A DNA stretch of 6,906 nucleotides from an uncultured Lachnospiraceae bacterium (GTDB lineage Bacteria > Bacillota_A > Clostridia > Lachnospirales > Lachnospiraceae): NCBI GenBank assembly GCA_902795835.1, contig CADBNA010000255.1, positions 1 through 6,906 on the forward strand. The letters are read 5' to 3'. The notes beneath the pieces were generated by a model that had not been told where the DNA came from, did no database searches, and saw only the letters and a program-made list of their open reading frames with translations. The translations under genes were made by a program, and so were the position numbers. Positions 6,025 through 6,906 of this stretch are shown one piece after another (position 1 is the stretch's first letter; every line of letters starts with the position of its first letter).

Positions 6025-6375
6025 TCATTTCTCCTGCTTCAGGCGGTTCGACAGCAGGTCCAGCATGTCGGACAGCGCCTTTTTCTCATTTTCCGGCAGG
6101 CTGTGCCATTTTTCCAGAAACAGCGCATCCTCATCCTTTCCCACATAATAGTCATCAGAGGTGCGAAAGAACTCGGCAAGAGAGACGTTCATGGCCTCGC
6201 AGACTCTTTCGATCTTGTCAATGGGCGGATGCAGGTTCTTCTGATACCAGGTGGCAATGGTAGACTGAGGGATGCCGGAAAGCCTGGCCAGCCGGTATAC
6301 AGACAGCCCTCTGGCCTGCCGGAGTTCCGTAATACGTCCGAGAACATCAAAACCGGCGGATTGATTCGTATTCAT
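6025..6375 (-). CDS. XRE-family helix-turn-helix transcriptional regulator
   Basis: A small DNA-binding regulator of 116 residues. The N-terminal HTH_3/Cro-C1-type domain covers about 13-70, with the helix-turn-helix at SVYRLARLSGIPQSTIATW (25-43). The C-terminal part is charged and helical (KWHSLPENEKKALSDMLDLL, 89-108), a tail common in Clostridia XRE proteins and probably for dimerisation. The ATG at 6375 has AAAGGA about 8 nt upstream on the - strand. It converges on sigH across the 34-bp inverted repeat, whose right arm begins 27 nt past its stop codon. It is divergent from the YukD-like gene, and the intervening DNA has a palindrome over that gene's promoter. This suggests, but does not prove, that it controls the neighbouring locus and perhaps itself. 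The ligand or signal is unknown. Confidence 0.87.
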   Translation of the reverse strand: MNTNQSAGFDVLGRITELRQARGLSVYRLARLSGIPQSTIATWYQKNLHPPIDKIERVCEAMNVSLAEFFRTSDDYYVGKDEDALFLEKWHSLPENEKKALSDMLDLLSNRLKQEK

Positions 6376-6398
6376 TGTATTTTCCTTTCTGTCACTGT

Positions 6399-6406
6399 TT
6401 TATATA
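6399..6406 (-). promoter_or_regulatory. Probable -10 region for the XRE regulator gene
   Basis: On the - strand TATATAAA (6406 to 6399) lies 24 nt upstream of the ATG, with the ribosome binding site between. A -35 box is weak: GAAACA at 6429-6424 gives a 17-nt spacer but matches only 3 of 6 positions. An imperfect dyad, CTGTTTT (6395-6401) against AAAACCAG (6413-6420), flanks the site and could serve autoregulation. Confidence 0.4.
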
Positions 6407-6517
6407 CTGCACAAAACCAGATTTGTTTCTGATGCCGGGCATCCCGTTATCCTGCAGACGGCCTGGGATGCATGGAAATCCCTGCATCATCATATCACAT
6501 GAAAAAAAGGACAGCAA

Positions 6518-6557
6518 CCGTTCCGGCCCGTTCAGTTCCGGGCACGGGACATTTTTT
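6518..6557 (+). terminator. Terminator-like hairpin, possibly bidirectional
   Basis: CCGT (6518-6521) and GCCCG (6526-6530) pair with CGGGC (6539-6543) and ACGG (6544-6547), leaving a 4-nt bulge and an 8-nt loop. Six T follow at 6552-6557, 4 nt after the stem. Seven A precede it at 6502-6508, which gives a T run on the - strand 9 nt beyond the stem. The bulge and T-run distances make it weaker than a textbook terminator. It would insulate the promoter at 6580-6608 from upstream read-through. Confidence 0.35.
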
Positions 6558-6579
6558 GAAACCGTGTTAAAGAAAGGGG

Positions 6580-6608
6580 TAGACAAACCGACAGAAGAAC
6601 GTTATACT
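6580..6608 (+). promoter_or_regulatory. Sigma-A-type promoter for the YukD-like gene
   Basis: TAGACA (6580-6585), a 17-nt spacer and TATACT (6603-6608); each box matches 5 of 6 consensus positions. The predicted start near 6615 gives a leader of about 63 nt to the ATG at 6678. The -10 box lies within the palindrome at 6601-6620. Confidence 0.75.
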
Positions 6609-6620
6609 ATATCGTATAAC
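6601..6620. promoter_or_regulatory. Candidate operator: 20-bp near-perfect palindrome over the -10 box
   Basis: GTTATAC (6601-6607) and GTATAAC (6614-6620) are exact reverse complements around TATATC. Only the 6608/6613 pair breaks symmetry, so 18 of 20 positions are palindromic. It covers the -10 box and the predicted start, so a bound protein would block RNA polymerase. The XRE regulator encoded next door is the natural candidate; this is inference. Confidence 0.6.
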
Positions 6621-6677
6621 CGATACATACAGCATATGCATACACCGAACAGAGGAGAGCAGAGGTGAGAATCGGAT

Positions 6678-6906
6678 ATGAAGAAAACGGCAATATGCAT
6701 TCTGCATCCGGGGGGAGGCTCCGAACCCCTGGATCTGGAAATCCCCCTGAATCTTCCGGCGGAAGAACTGGTCGGGGCGCTCAGAAGAACCTTCCTGCCG
6801 GAGCTGCGCGAAGGAGAACCGGAAAGCGGTTATCTCAGGTGCGAGAATCCCATAGCCCTTCTGCACGGGAGGAGAAGGCTGAAAGACTGGGGCGTCAGAG
6901 ACGGCA
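6678..6906 (+). CDS. YukD/EsaB-like ubiquitin-fold protein of a type VIIb secretion locus (3' end outside window)
   Basis: The first 76 residues are visible and the frame runs off the window. The pattern fits the small beta-grasp YukD/EsaB family: a first strand (KTAICILHP), a loop, a strand with DLEIPLNLPAEELVGAL leading into the main helix (19-35), then ENPIALLHG (56-64), RRLKDWGVRDG (66-76), like the ubiquitin-type LL.G..L.D.G..DG ending. In Staphylococcus and Bacillus such cytoplasmic proteins are encoded in type VIIb (Ess/Yuk, WXG100) secretion clusters, where EsaB affects secretion or its regulation. The ATG at 6678 follows GAGGTGA (6662-6668) by 9 nt and is the first possible in-frame start after a stop at 6666. 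It has its own promoter with an operator-like palindrome. No WXG100, EssC or other partner is visible, so the family call rests on this fragment alone. Confidence 0.66.
   Translation, partial: MKKTAICILHPGGGSEPLDLEIPLNLPAEELVGALRRTFLPELREGEPESGYLRCENPIALLHGRRRLKDWGVRDG

Larger units (their letters stand above)
6376..6677. other. Divergent intergenic region between the XRE regulator and the YukD-like gene
   Basis: 302 bp without a convincing gene. Besides the sites listed separately it holds an odd-centred palindrome GATGCCGGGCATC (6431-6443), an inverted repeat GATGCA (6467-6472) / TGCATC (6483-6488), and GTTCCGG twice (6520-6526, 6535-6541). A 97-codon frame crosses it on the + strand but has no ribosome binding site or recognisable protein features. 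The middle part (about 6421-6550) is richer in dyads than ordinary spacer DNA. Confidence 0.6.

Noticed and set aside
5917..6432. 171-codon open frame on the + strand across the inverted repeat and the regulator gene
   Set aside because: Its start lies in the repeat interior, most of it is antisense to the XRE gene, and it shows no protein family features.
6375..6668. 97-codon open frame on the + strand through the divergent intergenic region
   Set aside because: No ribosome binding site; it crosses the terminator-like hairpin, promoter and operator; composition is not protein-like.

Overview
The window (about 55% G+C by eye, not computed) looks like chromosome of a Gram-positive anaerobe of the Clostridia, most likely Lachnospiraceae. 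The main reason is the run ispF-cysS-mrnC-rlmB-sigH, a Firmicutes gene neighbourhood known from Bacillus subtilis (ispD-ispF-gltX-cysE-cysS-mrnC-rlmB-yacP-sigH-rpmG-secE-nusG), here without gltX, cysE and yacP. A SigH-type sigma factor, Mini-III RNase and a YukD/EsaB-like protein also fit Firmicutes. The genus cannot be fixed from this sequence.

Layout. 1-719 is the 3' part of mutY (adenine glycosylase: catalytic Asp, Fe-S cysteines, C-terminal 8-oxoG-recognition domain). A strong sigma-A-type promoter overlaps the mutY stop (716-744) and is followed by a perfect 10-bp inverted repeat (772-802) in the leader of a family 2 glycosyltransferase gene (832-1851). Then come ispF (1882-2487), cysS (2497-3906), mrnC (3891-4334), rlmB (4321-5181) and sigH (5226-5837). 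All are on the + strand with gaps of 44 nt or less, or with overlaps. They are probably one transcription unit, with a second promoter (2438-2466) inside the 3' end of ispF serving cysS onwards. The unit joins isoprenoid precursor synthesis, tRNA charging, 23S rRNA maturation (Mini-III) and methylation (RlmB), and a sigma factor.

At 5826-5998, between sigH and a convergent XRE-type regulator gene (6375-6025, - strand), lies the most striking object: a 173-bp element with perfect 34-bp inverted arms. Its 105-nt interior folds on paper into three further hairpins, like a four-way junction. The left arm contains the last three codons and stop of sigH. The conserved sigH-side gene order also ends here, so it marks a boundary between core and accessory DNA.

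The right end is a divergent pair: the XRE regulator, and a gene starting at 6678 that resembles the ubiquitin-like YukD/EsaB proteins of type VIIb (WXG100) secretion loci. The 302-bp region between them holds a terminator-like hairpin (6518-6557), a well-formed promoter (6580-6608) and a near-perfect 20-bp palindrome over its -10 box (6601-6620), a good operator candidate. The window cuts off that gene, so the secretion locus is inferred rather than seen.
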